Of a stretch of 64,000 nucleotides of DNA, positions 17,801-23,815 are shown piece after piece. The DNA is from Blastocatellia bacterium (GTDB lineage Bacteria > Acidobacteriota > Blastocatellia > Pyrinomonadales > Pyrinomonadaceae). Under the pieces are notes generated by a model. The model was not told the DNA's origin and searched no databases. It saw only the letters and a program-made list of their open reading frames with translations. The stretch lies in NCBI GenBank assembly GCA_003168335.1, contig PMSM01000002.1, positions 186,001-250,000 on the forward strand, in the 5' to 3' direction. The position numbers were made by a program, and so were the translations under genes. The stretch's first letter is position 1. Each line of letters starts with the position of its first letter.

Positions 17801-18207
17801 CCGGGGCGCGAGTGCGCGTGCGCCTGACGATGGTGGCGACGGCGCGGCGCTATCACGTGGCTCTGGTCGATCCTCTGCCGGCCGGGTTCGAAGCGCTGAA
17901 TCCCAGCTTAGCGACGACGGGCAGCATTCCGCGGGACGACAAGCAAACTGGCGTCGGGGAATTCGGTAGTCGCTCATATGGTTATGAATGGTACCGTTGG
18001 CGGCCTGAATGGTTCGAGCATCAGAACCTGCGCGACGAGCGCGCCGAAGCTTTCACTTCGCTGCTGTGGGAAGGCGTGTACAAATATTCCTACGTGGCCC
18101 GCGCGACCACGCCGGGCGAGTTTGTGGTGCCCCCGCCGAAGGCCGAAGAGATGTACCATCCGGAAACTTTTGGCAGAGGGAAGACGGATCGCGTGAAGAT
18201 TGAATAA
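11827..18207 (+). CDS. Giant bacterial alpha-2-macroglobulin with thioester motif
   Basis: A 2126-aa secreted protein. The ATG at 11827 has TTTGGAGG 5 nt upstream and opens a type I signal peptide ending near Ala27; there is no lipobox, unlike E. coli YfhM. An Ig-like domain and MG repeats fill about 100-1250. The bait/ANA region is near 1280-1370, followed by the A2M domain ('LRENFNALAVFSPSVRTDANGRAQV'). The thioester motif Cys-Ser-Glu-Gln starts at Cys1624 in 'SYPYECSEQL', followed by the thioester alpha-barrel ('MQNSDGGFGFWQRG') and receptor-binding domain. The family traps proteases covalently. No penicillin-binding protein PbpC is adjacent. Two family F repeats are translated in frame, and a motif like a TonB-receptor plug sits in the bait region. 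Confidence 0.93.
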   Translation: MTFSKRFVSLLLIYCFVVAIAPHSRAAVPEGNPLTNTSQSAAGDSSVITRVSDFLSSMFSARANSAAGDEATDGKEGLRFRLSEAPGQPEARPISKVANAMPLSDAETQAILQRLPPIKTDASDEADFALREKSLPPPRTGDVIKQTFPAPSEMTRPDQTTAAALEVLRYSPEGEVPIAPNLSVTFSQPMIAVSSQEEAAEYVPVKLSPQPPGKWHWIGTKTLLFEPDVRFPMATQYSVTVPAGTKSANGGSIAVPKTWTFTTPPPTVKTFYPTKASVQRRDALMFAEFDQRIDPAAVLRNVRVEAGNARVPVRLATAEEIAKDDEVRPLAQRAEKDRWLGFRAVDANGKTEKALPAGSSIDVSILAGTPSAEGSLVTKQAQNFPFMTFGPLRLVKSQCNYNPRIPCTPNDNWLIEFSNPLNLEAFDAAQIRVEPASDQLKPSIYGNTIYLAGTKNPNTTYHVTIDKSLRDRFDQTLGKDETVEFKVGAAQPWLSLSGQGFVVLDPAGPRQLSLYSLNYTTVKVALYAVGPEDWIKYNSYRLLRSRYSSQPIGRNANPPGRAVFSKQIDLKSNPNEMVETVIDLTPALKDGLGQVIVVIESIAPASDTYHTPLLAWVQSTKIGLDAFVDNDDLVGWATSLAEGAPLSDVQMQVLPSGIEGTTGSDGVAHLALKPASDSSPNVLVARRGNDVAILPENADSWWATTGAWYHKPQTDALRWYVFDDRKLYRPGEEVHLKGWIRRVGAGKGGDVGPLNGALKRLSYSVKDQVGSEVGKGELTLNIFDGFDTAFKLPPTMNLGNATVEFKTQGAEGQFNERGYRHSFQVQEFRRPEFEVTAKTETEAPLFVGGRADVSVAANYFAGGGLQNTEVKWQVTSKPTNFTPPNRDDYTFGKWVPWWIDESDNEDSKAQELTGRTDAAGKHRLRIDFDSVKPARPATVTAQASVTDVNRQTWTSTATMLVHPADLYVGLKSEKTFVQPGEPLVVQSIVTDLDGKAIANREVKMRAVLLDWQQVKGEWKQVEVNPQDCLIQSGSDPVKCTFASKQGGMYRVAATIRDDRGRANESELTLWVAGGKRPPKRGVEEEKVELIPDHKEYKAGDTAQILVQAPFYPAEAVMSLRRSGIVKTERFRMDGPTYTLKVPIDEAWTPNVHVQVDLVGAEDRDAGSANVPSAPSASPKSVRAGALNADGTSALPAKRPAYASGELNLSIPPLTRKLNVTATPREKTLEPGGNSVINVEAKDANGKPVSGGEVAVVVVDESVLALTNYKLDDPVTMFYADRSSDTSDYHSRKSTLLSAGGVGLGFGAGRGGALMERVNVSAEYSNNFSAKQIADLPVSGRRFQDFALPSPTPKPGASEPKEIRLRENFNALAVFSPSVRTDANGRAQVQVKLPDNLTRYRVMAVAVAGGKQFGTGESAITARLPLMARPSAPRFLNFGDRFELPIVLQNQTDQAMTVDLAVRATNAQLGAGSADVSSASSAPRGNIRAGALNADGTSALPAESRALPANALSQTGRRVTVPPNDRVEIRVPAAAVKAGTARFQIGAVSGRWSDAANVEVPVWTPATTEAFATYGEIDNGSINQPVKAPANVWPQFGGLEIETSSTQLQELTDAVIYLTSYPYECSEQLSSRIITIAALRDVLTAFKAKDLPSAGEMEAAVTRDLKRLQGMQNSDGGFGFWQRGNESWPYLSIHVAHALARAKQKKFDVPPEMFEQSRKYLREIESHIPAYYGVDARHAIIAYALYVRAQMGDRDAARARKLIAEAGLEKLSLESVGWLLSVLSADSGSVSEVAAIRHLLNNRVTETAGTAHFVCSYSDSDYLVLNSDRRADGVILEALIGDQPNSDLIPKIVRGLLGHRTRGRWENTQENVFILLALDRYFNAFEKITPNFVARAWLGERFAGEQQFKGRSTDRQQVNVPMRYLADQGGAQNLIISKDGAGRLYYRIGMNYAPIDLNLQPADYGFTVARSYEAVDDPKDVSRAADGTWHIKAGARVRVRLTMVATARRYHVALVDPLPAGFEALNPSLATTGSIPRDDKQTGVGEFGSRSYGYEWYRWRPEWFEHQNLRDERAEAFTSLLWEGVYKYSYVARATTPGEFVVPPPKAEEMYHPETFGRGKTDRVKIE
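15319..15413. repeat. Family F repeat inside the macroglobulin gene, copy 1
   Basis: A 95-nt element, GCCGGGAGCGCGAACGTCCC to GACGTCCGCGCTCCCAGC, read in frame as 'AGSANVPSA...NADGTSALPA'. It lies between MG-type domains at about residues 1165-1197. Its inner sequence 'CGCGCTGGCGCGCTCAATG' is shared with copy 2. Confidence 0.9.
16234..16328. repeat. Family F repeat inside the macroglobulin gene, copy 2
   Basis: Also 95 nt, GCTGGGAGCGCGGACGTCTC to ACGTCCGCGCTCCCAGC, read in frame as 'AGSADVSSA...NADGTSALPA' at about residues 1470-1501. It is closer to the intergenic consensus than copy 1, suggesting a younger insertion or a local duplication. Confidence 0.9.
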
Positions 18208-18211
18208 TCGG

Positions 18212-18352
18212 TGTTTATCCACAGATTACACAGATGGCGCAGATTAAGAAGAGCAGGTGAGCATTAGGGTTTTCAACGTGACCTGGGTCTCTGTCCTTGC
18301 CTCTAATTATTCTTTTGCCGGTCTGTGTAATCTGCGTAATCTGTGGAGAGTC
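18212..18352. repeat. Family I inverted repeat pair
   Basis: ATCCACAGATTACACAGATG near 18218 and TGTGTAATCTGCGTAATCTG ending near 18345 face each other across about 100 nt and fill the gap between convergent genes. A similar pair is at 42569-42691. Confidence 0.8.
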
Positions 18353-18723
18353 TAAATCGCTTCTAACTCTTTGCGGGTGAACTCGTCTTCGACGTTGCCG
18401 GTGTTCAGCGTCGCAGCAGGTTCAAACAGAAGTACTTCGCATTCGTCCTCAGCGAACGGCCGGTGCTCGACGCCGCGCGGCACGATCACGAGTTCGCCTG
18501 CTTCGATCCATTCTTCACGATCGCGGCCGTCTTCGCGATAGTCCATGCGAAAGCGACCCTTGACGACCAGGAACAACTCATCTTCGTTCTCGTGATGATG
18601 CCAGGTGAATGGGCCCTGGAATTTCACGAGCTTCAAGAGCTGGCCATTGAGTTCACCGGTAATGCGCGGATTCCAGTGATCGTTAATAAGGGAAAGCTTT
18701 TGCGCGAGATTGATCTTGTTCAT
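18352..18723 (-). CDS. Small cupin-domain protein
   Basis: A 123-aa single-domain cupin. Motif 1 is 'WHHHENEDELFLVVKGRF', with His residues and Glu as metal ligands, and motif 2 is 'GELVIVPRGVEHRP'. It is the typical conserved cytoplasmic cupin of unknown activity; a metal-dependent isomerase, dioxygenase or sensor is possible. The gene is bracketed by a family I repeat at its 3' end and a family E repeat at its 5' end, and shares no visible operon. Confidence 0.88.
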   Translation of the reverse strand: MNKINLAQKLSLINDHWNPRITGELNGQLLKLVKFQGPFTWHHHENEDELFLVVKGRFRMDYREDGRDREEWIEAGELVIVPRGVEHRPFAEDECEVLLFEPAATLNTGNVEDEFTRKELEAI

Positions 18724-18735
18724 GGTTGCTGTTCA

Positions 18736-18855
18736 TTTGGAGTGCGGTGGCAAGCGGAGCGCGACACCGCCTTGGATCTAAATGGAACTTCGCGCTTGCA
18801 CGGACGGGAATCCAAAGCGCCGTCGCCGCTTCGCTCTGCCGGCGCACTCCAAAAT
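18736..18855. repeat. Family E palindromic repeat, degenerate middle
   Basis: TTTGGAGTGCGGTGGCAAG on the left and GCCGGCGCACTCCAAA on the right. The interior stems are diverged (GAACTTCGCGCTTGC). It lies between the cupin start and the stop of the oligopeptidase gene. Confidence 0.75.
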
Positions 18856-18857
18856 AT

Positions 18858-20987
18858 CTAATTCGCCACGCCCATTTGCCACAACATGAACGCATAGTCG
18901 AACGCCGCCTCGTGAATCGCGTCGTAACGTCCCGACGCGCCGCCGTGACCCGCGCCCATGTTCACTTTCAGAATCAGCGGATTGTGATCGGTCTTGAACT
19001 CGCGAATCTTGGCTACGAACTTCGCGCCTTCCCAATACGGAACCTGGCTGTCGTTGAGCGAAACTTTCACCAGCATCGCCGGATAGTTCGCTTTGTGGAC
19101 ATTGTCATAGGGCGAATACTTCTTCATGTAATCGTAAGCCGCCTTTTCGTTCGGATTGCCCCACTCGATGTATTCGCTGGTCGTCAAAGGCAGCGACGCA
19201 TCGAGCATCGTGTTGAGCACATCGACAAACGGCACCTGGGCCACGACCGCTTTGAACAGGTCGGGGCGCATGTTGGTAACGGCGCCCATTAGCAAGCCAC
19301 CGGCGCTGCCGCCCTGGATCACGAGCCGGTCGCTCGATGTGTATTTCTGTTTGACCAGGTGCTCGGCGCAGGCGATGAAATCCGTAAACGTGTTCATCTT
19401 TTTCATCATGCGGCCCGCTTCGCGCCACGGCTCGCCCAACTCACCGCCACCGCGAATGTGCGCGATGACGTAAATGACGCCGCGGTCAAGCAAAGCCAGA
19501 CGGCCGGCCGAGAAAGTCGGTGAGATCGGAATGCCGTACGAACCATAAGCATAGAGCAGCATCGGCGCCGATCCGTCCAGCTTCACGCCGCGCTTGTAGA
19601 CGACGGACATCGGAATCTTCGTGCCGTCAGCAGCGGTCGCAAACACACGCTCTGATTTGTAATTCGCTTTATCAAAGCCGCCGGGGACCTCCGTCTGTTT
19701 GAGTAACGTCGCCTGGCGGGTGTTCATGTCGTAATCGAAAACGGAACTCGGCGTCACCAGCGACTGGTAGTTATAGCGCAGCACGGTGGCATCGAATTCA
19801 CGATTCGTGCTCAGTCCGGCGGCATAGACAGGTTCCGGAAATTCGACGCGATGACGTTGGTTCGTTTTGAAGTTGACGATCTCGATTTGCTGCAAGCCGT
19901 TTTCCCACTCCGAAAGCACCGCGTGGTCGCTGAACATATCGACGGCATCGACCTTGACGGCGGGCCGGTGCGCGACAAACTCTTTCCAGTTCTTCTCGGC
20001 AGGATCGGAAACCGGAGCGGTGACGACGCGAAAATTCTTTGCGCCTTTGTTTGTGCGAAGGTAAAAGAGATTGCCGCGATGTTCGACGTCGTATTCGTGA
20101 TCCGCCTGACGCGCGATAATCGTCTTCCACGCGGCGTTGGGATTGTCAGCCGGGAGATAACGAAACTCAGTTGAAGTCTTGCTGAACGCGCCGAGCAGGA
20201 TCACTGCCTTGTCCCGCGTTCGCTCAACGCCGATATCAAACAGCTCGTCCTTCTCTTCGTAAACCAGGTCGTACTTGTCCGTGCCCAGAACGTGGCGGAA
20301 GCATTTGTCGTTGCGCTTGGTAACCGCGTCTTCGGTTACGTAAAAAAGAGTCTTGTTGCCGGTGGCCCACGCCATGTCGTCGACGCGTTCGATCTTTTCG
20401 GGTAACAGTTCGCCGGTGCTCAGGTTCTTGAACTGCAGAGTGTACTGTCGATAACCCGTATTGTCGGTTGAATACGCCAGGAGCGTGCCGTCATCGCTGG
20501 GAGCAAAGCTGCCGACGGCCATGAACTTCTGTCCTTTGGCCATTTCATTTAAGTCGAGCAGGATTTCCTCGGGCGCTTTTGCGTTAGTAGCCTTTGTGCG
20601 GCAATAGATCGGATATTGTTTTCCTTCCTCGGTGCGCGTGTAATAAAAGTATTGGCCCCAGCGATACGGTACGTTCGCATCCGTCTGCTTGATATGACTG
20701 AGAATTTCGGTGTAGAGCTTCTCCTGTAGCGGCTCAGTCGGCTTCATCACGGCCGCGGCGTACGCGTTCTCGGCTTCCAGATGTGCAATGACTGCCGGGC
20801 TCGTCTTCTCGCGCAGCCAAAAATAGTTATCAACCAGCCGGTCGCCGTTAATCTCAGTAATCTTCGGGTGTTTTTCCGTGGGCGGGGGTTGCATCATAGA
20901 TGAGTTTCCATCCTGGGCCATGACTTTGGTGAATGTAATGGTCGAGATTGAGAGAATCAAGAACAGAAGAGCGACGCGATGTTTCAT
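18858..20987 (-). CDS. Secreted S9A prolyl oligopeptidase / oligopeptidase B
   Basis: A 709-aa serine peptidase with a signal peptide (about 1-24), so it acts outside the cytoplasm, unlike E. coli PtrB. An N-terminal seven-bladed propeller (about 70-430) gates the active site. The C-terminal alpha/beta-hydrolase domain has the nucleophile in 'QGGSAGGLLMG' (Ser near 561), Asp in 'SLNDSQVPYWE' (near 645) and His in 'GAGHGGASGR' (near 679). 'YAYGSYG' and 'AHIRGGGELG' are family signatures. It cleaves short peptides after basic residues or Pro. GGAGG lies 8 nt upstream of the ATG. It is monocistronic, followed by a family E repeat. Confidence 0.93.
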   Translation of the reverse strand: MKHRVALLFLILSISTITFTKVMAQDGNSSMMQPPPTEKHPKITEINGDRLVDNYFWLREKTSPAVIAHLEAENAYAAAVMKPTEPLQEKLYTEILSHIKQTDANVPYRWGQYFYYTRTEEGKQYPIYCRTKATNAKAPEEILLDLNEMAKGQKFMAVGSFAPSDDGTLLAYSTDNTGYRQYTLQFKNLSTGELLPEKIERVDDMAWATGNKTLFYVTEDAVTKRNDKCFRHVLGTDKYDLVYEEKDELFDIGVERTRDKAVILLGAFSKTSTEFRYLPADNPNAAWKTIIARQADHEYDVEHRGNLFYLRTNKGAKNFRVVTAPVSDPAEKNWKEFVAHRPAVKVDAVDMFSDHAVLSEWENGLQQIEIVNFKTNQRHRVEFPEPVYAAGLSTNREFDATVLRYNYQSLVTPSSVFDYDMNTRQATLLKQTEVPGGFDKANYKSERVFATAADGTKIPMSVVYKRGVKLDGSAPMLLYAYGSYGIPISPTFSAGRLALLDRGVIYVIAHIRGGGELGEPWREAGRMMKKMNTFTDFIACAEHLVKQKYTSSDRLVIQGGSAGGLLMGAVTNMRPDLFKAVVAQVPFVDVLNTMLDASLPLTTSEYIEWGNPNEKAAYDYMKKYSPYDNVHKANYPAMLVKVSLNDSQVPYWEGAKFVAKIREFKTDHNPLILKVNMGAGHGGASGRYDAIHEAAFDYAFMLWQMGVAN

Positions 20988-21016
20988 GTGATGCCTCCGC
21001 GTGAAAAAAGGGTTTT

Positions 21017-21088
21017 GTTTAGAGGCGGGCTACTGCCCGCCCGTCCTGCGCTGCCAGAATCATGGCGGGCGGTAGCCCGCCTCTAAAC
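21017..21088. repeat. Family G palindromic repeat
   Basis: TTTAGAGGCGGGCTACTGCC and GGCGGTAGCCCGCCTCTAAA form near-perfect terminal inverted repeats, spanning about 72 nt. Related arms occur at 21438 and 22434, and a half-copy at 23780. Confidence 0.85.
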
Positions 21089-21146
21089 TATTTTCAATAA
21101 ACTGTTTGACTAGCGACGAACGCACCGCTCGTCAGTCGTGGACCGT

Positions 21147-21368
21147 TCAACCACGAAGCGGATCGCCCCATCCTGACTGGACATACTTTCCATCTTTGAC
21201 GATACAGGGAACGGTCGGGTCACCACCGGAAAACTTGAGCATTTCTGCGCGCAACTCGCGATGGGTCTGGGCGTCATGGTCAATGAACGTGACGCCTTTC
21301 GAGTTGTAATAGTCCCGCGCTTGCTGGCAATAGGGACAGCCAGGCTTGGTGTAAACAACCAATGCCAA
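21147..21368 (-). CDS. Glutaredoxin-like thiol redox protein
   Basis: A thioredoxin-fold protein of about 73 aa with the CPYC redox motif in 'YTKPGCPYCQQARDYY' and the cis-proline 'DPTVPCIV'. It would reduce disulfides or glutathione-type mixed disulfides in the cytoplasm, or serve in a UXX-star-like redox system. The frame is open from a GTG at 21377, but GGAGGTGAT overlaps that codon. A TTG at 21368 lies the right distance from it and is the likely start. Single gene flanked by family G and mixed E/G repeats. Confidence 0.85.
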   Translation of the reverse strand: MALVVYTKPGCPYCQQARDYYNSKGVTFIDHDAQTHRELRAEMLKFSGGDPTVPCIVKDGKYVQSGWGDPLRG

Positions 21369-21437
21369 TTCGATCACCTCCGTCGGTGAAAGTAGTTTAG
21401 CAGTTAGGGGAGGGAGATGAGAAGCGGGCGCCGCTGT

Positions 21438-21609
21438 CGTTTAGAGGCGGGCTACCGCGCCTCATTCTTTGGAGTGCGGCGACCTGTCGCCGCTTTGGTC
21501 GTTCGTCACGACGCAACGAACAAAGGACTGCGACAAGTCACATCTTCCAAAGCGCCGACAAGTCGGCGCACTCCAAACAGAACCAAAGCGCTGACAAGTC
21601 ACCGCACAA
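21438..21609. repeat. Composite of family G and family E repeats
   Basis: A family G left arm (TTTAGAGGCGGGCTACCGCG) runs directly into a complete family E element (21468-21577, TTTGGAGTGCGG to GCGCACTCCAAA), followed by a third partial E arm (AAAGCGCTGACAAGTCACCG). E seems to have inserted into G, truncating it. Confidence 0.75.
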
Positions 21610-21610
21610 T

Positions 21611-21644
21611 AAAAAAGGGACGAGTGTGCCTCAACACTCGTCCC
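21611..21644 (-). terminator. Intrinsic terminator (minus strand)
   Basis: On the minus strand GGGACGAGTGT, a 6-nt loop and ACACTCGTCCC form an 11-bp perfect stem followed by TTTTTTATT. It would end transcripts of the RD-repeat gene or of the candidate RNA just upstream. Confidence 0.8.
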
Positions 21645-21709
21645 CGGCAGCGTGACCAAGCAGGTTAGCCGGATTCAGCCCCTCCGGGTTGAAACTTTAG
21701 TCACGCTGA
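21611..21709 (-). ncRNA. Candidate structured RNA upstream of the terminator
   Basis: On the minus strand CAGCGTGAC and GTCACGCTG pair as a 9-bp perfect outer stem. Inside, CCGGA and TCCGG close a 9-nt loop (GGGGCTGAA), next to single-stranded AAGTTTCAACCC, where AACCC could pair with GGGG of the loop. The stem is followed at once by an intrinsic terminator. This is the form of a small RNA or 3'-UTR-derived RNA. The family is not recognised, and it may be another repeat type. Confidence 0.4.
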
Positions 21710-21777
21710 TCTCTTGGAGTGCGGCGACGTGAGCACCCGCTGGTCGCCGCTTTTCTGAGCCCTCGCTTACGCGCGGG

Positions 21778-22149
21778 CTACTGCCCCGGTTCTTTCTTGT
21801 CCTGGCGCAGGTCGCGGACGTCCGCTCGCCGGTCGCGCACGTCTTTTCTCGCGTCGCGTCGATCACCGCGAATGTCTCGGGTGTCGCCGGCGATGTCGCG
21901 GCGATCTGAGCGCAGTTCCTGCTTCGAGGCGCCGTCCTTCTTGTCGTCGCGATAATCGCGGGCATCTGCCCGTCGATCTCGTCCATCGCGACGAATGTCG
22001 CGCCGGTCATTACGAATGTCACGTGTGTCGGTCCTGATATCTCGACGATCCGCGCGCAAGTCGTGGCCCTTCGGTCCCGCGGTCGCAATCACAGAGCACG
22101 TAGCGATCGTCATGAACAACAGCAAACTACGAAACAAAATCGTTTTCAT
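21778..22149 (-). CDS. Secreted low-complexity RD-repeat protein
   Basis: A 123-aa protein starting at the ATG at 22149, which has an AGGAGG-type site upstream and opens a clean signal peptide (to about residue 26, 'TAGPKG'). The mature part consists almost only of Arg, Asp, Lys and Ile in heptad-like units of the type 'RRDIRxD' or 'RRDxRxD', about 12 of them, expected to form one long, highly charged helix with alternating acidic and basic stripes. No enzyme motif. It could be a periplasmic spacer, metal binder or coiled-coil scaffold. A palindrome tail and an intrinsic terminator lie downstream. Confidence 0.75.
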   Translation of the reverse strand: MKTILFRSLLLFMTIATCSVIATAGPKGHDLRADRRDIRTDTRDIRNDRRDIRRDGRDRRADARDYRDDKKDGASKQELRSDRRDIAGDTRDIRGDRRDARKDVRDRRADVRDLRQDKKEPGQ

Positions 22150-22433
22150 CTTTCCATTCCTCCTGAATTTTTGAATTCGGTCCCTGCTTGCCCAAGTTCT
22201 GCAAGCTTTAGGTCCGCCTCTCGAAGAGGCAGGAGGAGAGACAACACTGATTCGACGATGCGCGCCGCAATCCGCGTTATCTTTCGCGGCGAACCCCCTT
22301 ACCAACGCGTTTAGACGCGGGGCGGACGCTGGTGGACGAAGTTTTTGAAAGTTATTGTCACAATCCGTTGGGCGGAACCGGGTGCATAGTCTGGCGCAGG
22401 CGGAGGTTCTCAGCTAAGATGCGGGCCAAATTG

Positions 22434-22503
22434 TTTAGAGGCTGGCTAACACCCGCCAATCCGAGACCTTGACCAAAAGGCGGACAATAGCCCGCCGCAA
22501 GCC
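22434..22503. repeat. Family G repeat, diverged
   Basis: TTTAGAGGCTGGCTAACACC and GGCGGACAATAGCCCGCCG are imperfect arms. It overlaps the earliest possible start (22469) of the amine oxidase gene, which argues for a later start. Confidence 0.7.
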
Positions 22504-22510
22504 GAGACCG

Positions 22511-23746
22511 ATGTCGAAGAGCAAAACAGAGAAAATGCGAGATCTCAATCGCCGGCAGTTTCTCCAGCGCAGTGCTCTGGCCGCGGCAGGTGTCGCGATT
22601 GTACCGAGGCGCTTGCCAGGCAACGCTTTCTTTTATGTTCAGGGTTCGGCCTCGCCGAAGCGCGTCGTGATTTGCGGCGCCGGTCTAGCCGGCATGGTAG
22701 CCGGATACGAACTGTCCCAACTGGGACACAACGTGACCATCCTCGAGGCCCGGATGCGGCCCGGTGGACGAGCGCACACTTTGCGCGAGCCTTTCTCTGA
22801 CGGGCTCTATGCGGAAGCGGGCGCCGCCCGCATTCCCGACAATCACGATCTAACTTTGAAGTACATCAAGCTGTTCGATGTGCCGCTGGAACCGATGTAT
22901 CCGACGCGATCGCAAGCGGTGCGACTAGATGGCGGGCAGCGGCGGTTGGTGGGTCCGGAAGGTTTCACCGAGGCTCTGGGCCAGAACTTTGGTAGTGAGT
23001 TGGGCGGCAATCCGACTCGTTGGTCAAAAATCAAAGGGGGCACGGATCTGTTTCCGAAAGCTTTTGCGGAACGGCTGGCCGATAAGATTCATTACAGCGC
23101 CCCTGTCGTCCGAATTGAGCAGGACGCCAACAGCGCCCGCGCGGTTTTTCTTCATGGCGGCAGTCCGCAAACCATCAGCGCCGATCACGTTCTCTGTGCC
23201 CTGCCGTTTTCAACGCTGCGCCGCGTTGAGCTGCCCACGAATTTTTCAGCCCGCAAACGAGACATCATTCAGAAGCTGCAGTACGACTCAGTTTCCCGAG
23301 TCTATCTGCAAGCGAAAACCAGATTCTGGGAAGAGAAGGGTTTGAGCGGCTTTGCTTTCACCAACGAAGCGGTTGAAATCTGGCAACCGACATGGAGCCA
23401 GCCGGGGCCGCGCGGCATCCTGATGACTTATGCGCGGCCGGGTGAGGCTGAACGCATCGCGAGTTTGAAAGAGAGCGAGCGGATTAGCTCGACTCTAACC
23501 CAGCTTGATGGAATCTTTCCCGGTCTGCGCGAGAATTTCGAAGGCGGCACCTCGAAAGTCTGGATGGAAGACGAGTGGTCGCGGGGCGCGTGGTCCTTCG
23601 TCGGCCCCAGAGACTTTGTGACAGCGAGCCAGGCCGAAGGCCGAATCCACTTTGCGGGTGAGCACCTTTCTCCTTTCTTTTCCTGGATGCAGGGGGCGTT
23701 ACAGTCGGGGCTGCACGCGGTAAAGGAAATTAATGAGGCGGCATAG
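22511..23746 (+). CDS. Tat-exported flavin amine oxidoreductase
   Basis: A FAD-dependent amine oxidase of about 411 aa. A twin-arginine signal is visible ('LNRRQFLQRSALAAAGVA'), so the folded flavoprotein should be exported. The dinucleotide-binding motif is 'VVICGAGLAGMVAGYELSQLG', followed by 'EARMRPGGRAHT', the GG-doublet, and the C-terminal FAD contact 'GRIHFAGEHLSPFFSWMQGALQSG'. It would oxidise primary amines or amino acids to imines with H2O2. At about 411 aa it is shorter than usual (near 450-500), and the middle region around 'FGSELGGNPTRWSKIKGGTDLF' seems to lack a helical block. The start is at 22511 or 22535; 22469 is inside a repeat. Confidence 0.85.
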   Translation: MSKSKTEKMRDLNRRQFLQRSALAAAGVAIVPRRLPGNAFFYVQGSASPKRVVICGAGLAGMVAGYELSQLGHNVTILEARMRPGGRAHTLREPFSDGLYAEAGAARIPDNHDLTLKYIKLFDVPLEPMYPTRSQAVRLDGGQRRLVGPEGFTEALGQNFGSELGGNPTRWSKIKGGTDLFPKAFAERLADKIHYSAPVVRIEQDANSARAVFLHGGSPQTISADHVLCALPFSTLRRVELPTNFSARKRDIIQKLQYDSVSRVYLQAKTRFWEEKGLSGFAFTNEAVEIWQPTWSQPGPRGILMTYARPGEAERIASLKESERISSTLTQLDGIFPGLRENFEGGTSKVWMEDEWSRGAWSFVGPRDFVTASQAEGRIHFAGEHLSPFFSWMQGALQSGLHAVKEINEAA

Positions 23747-23815
23747 AGCACCGCACGGTTTCGCGTTCGCAGCAAAGACCTGGCGGGGAGTAGCCCGCCG
23801 CTGGACAGTCGAGTG

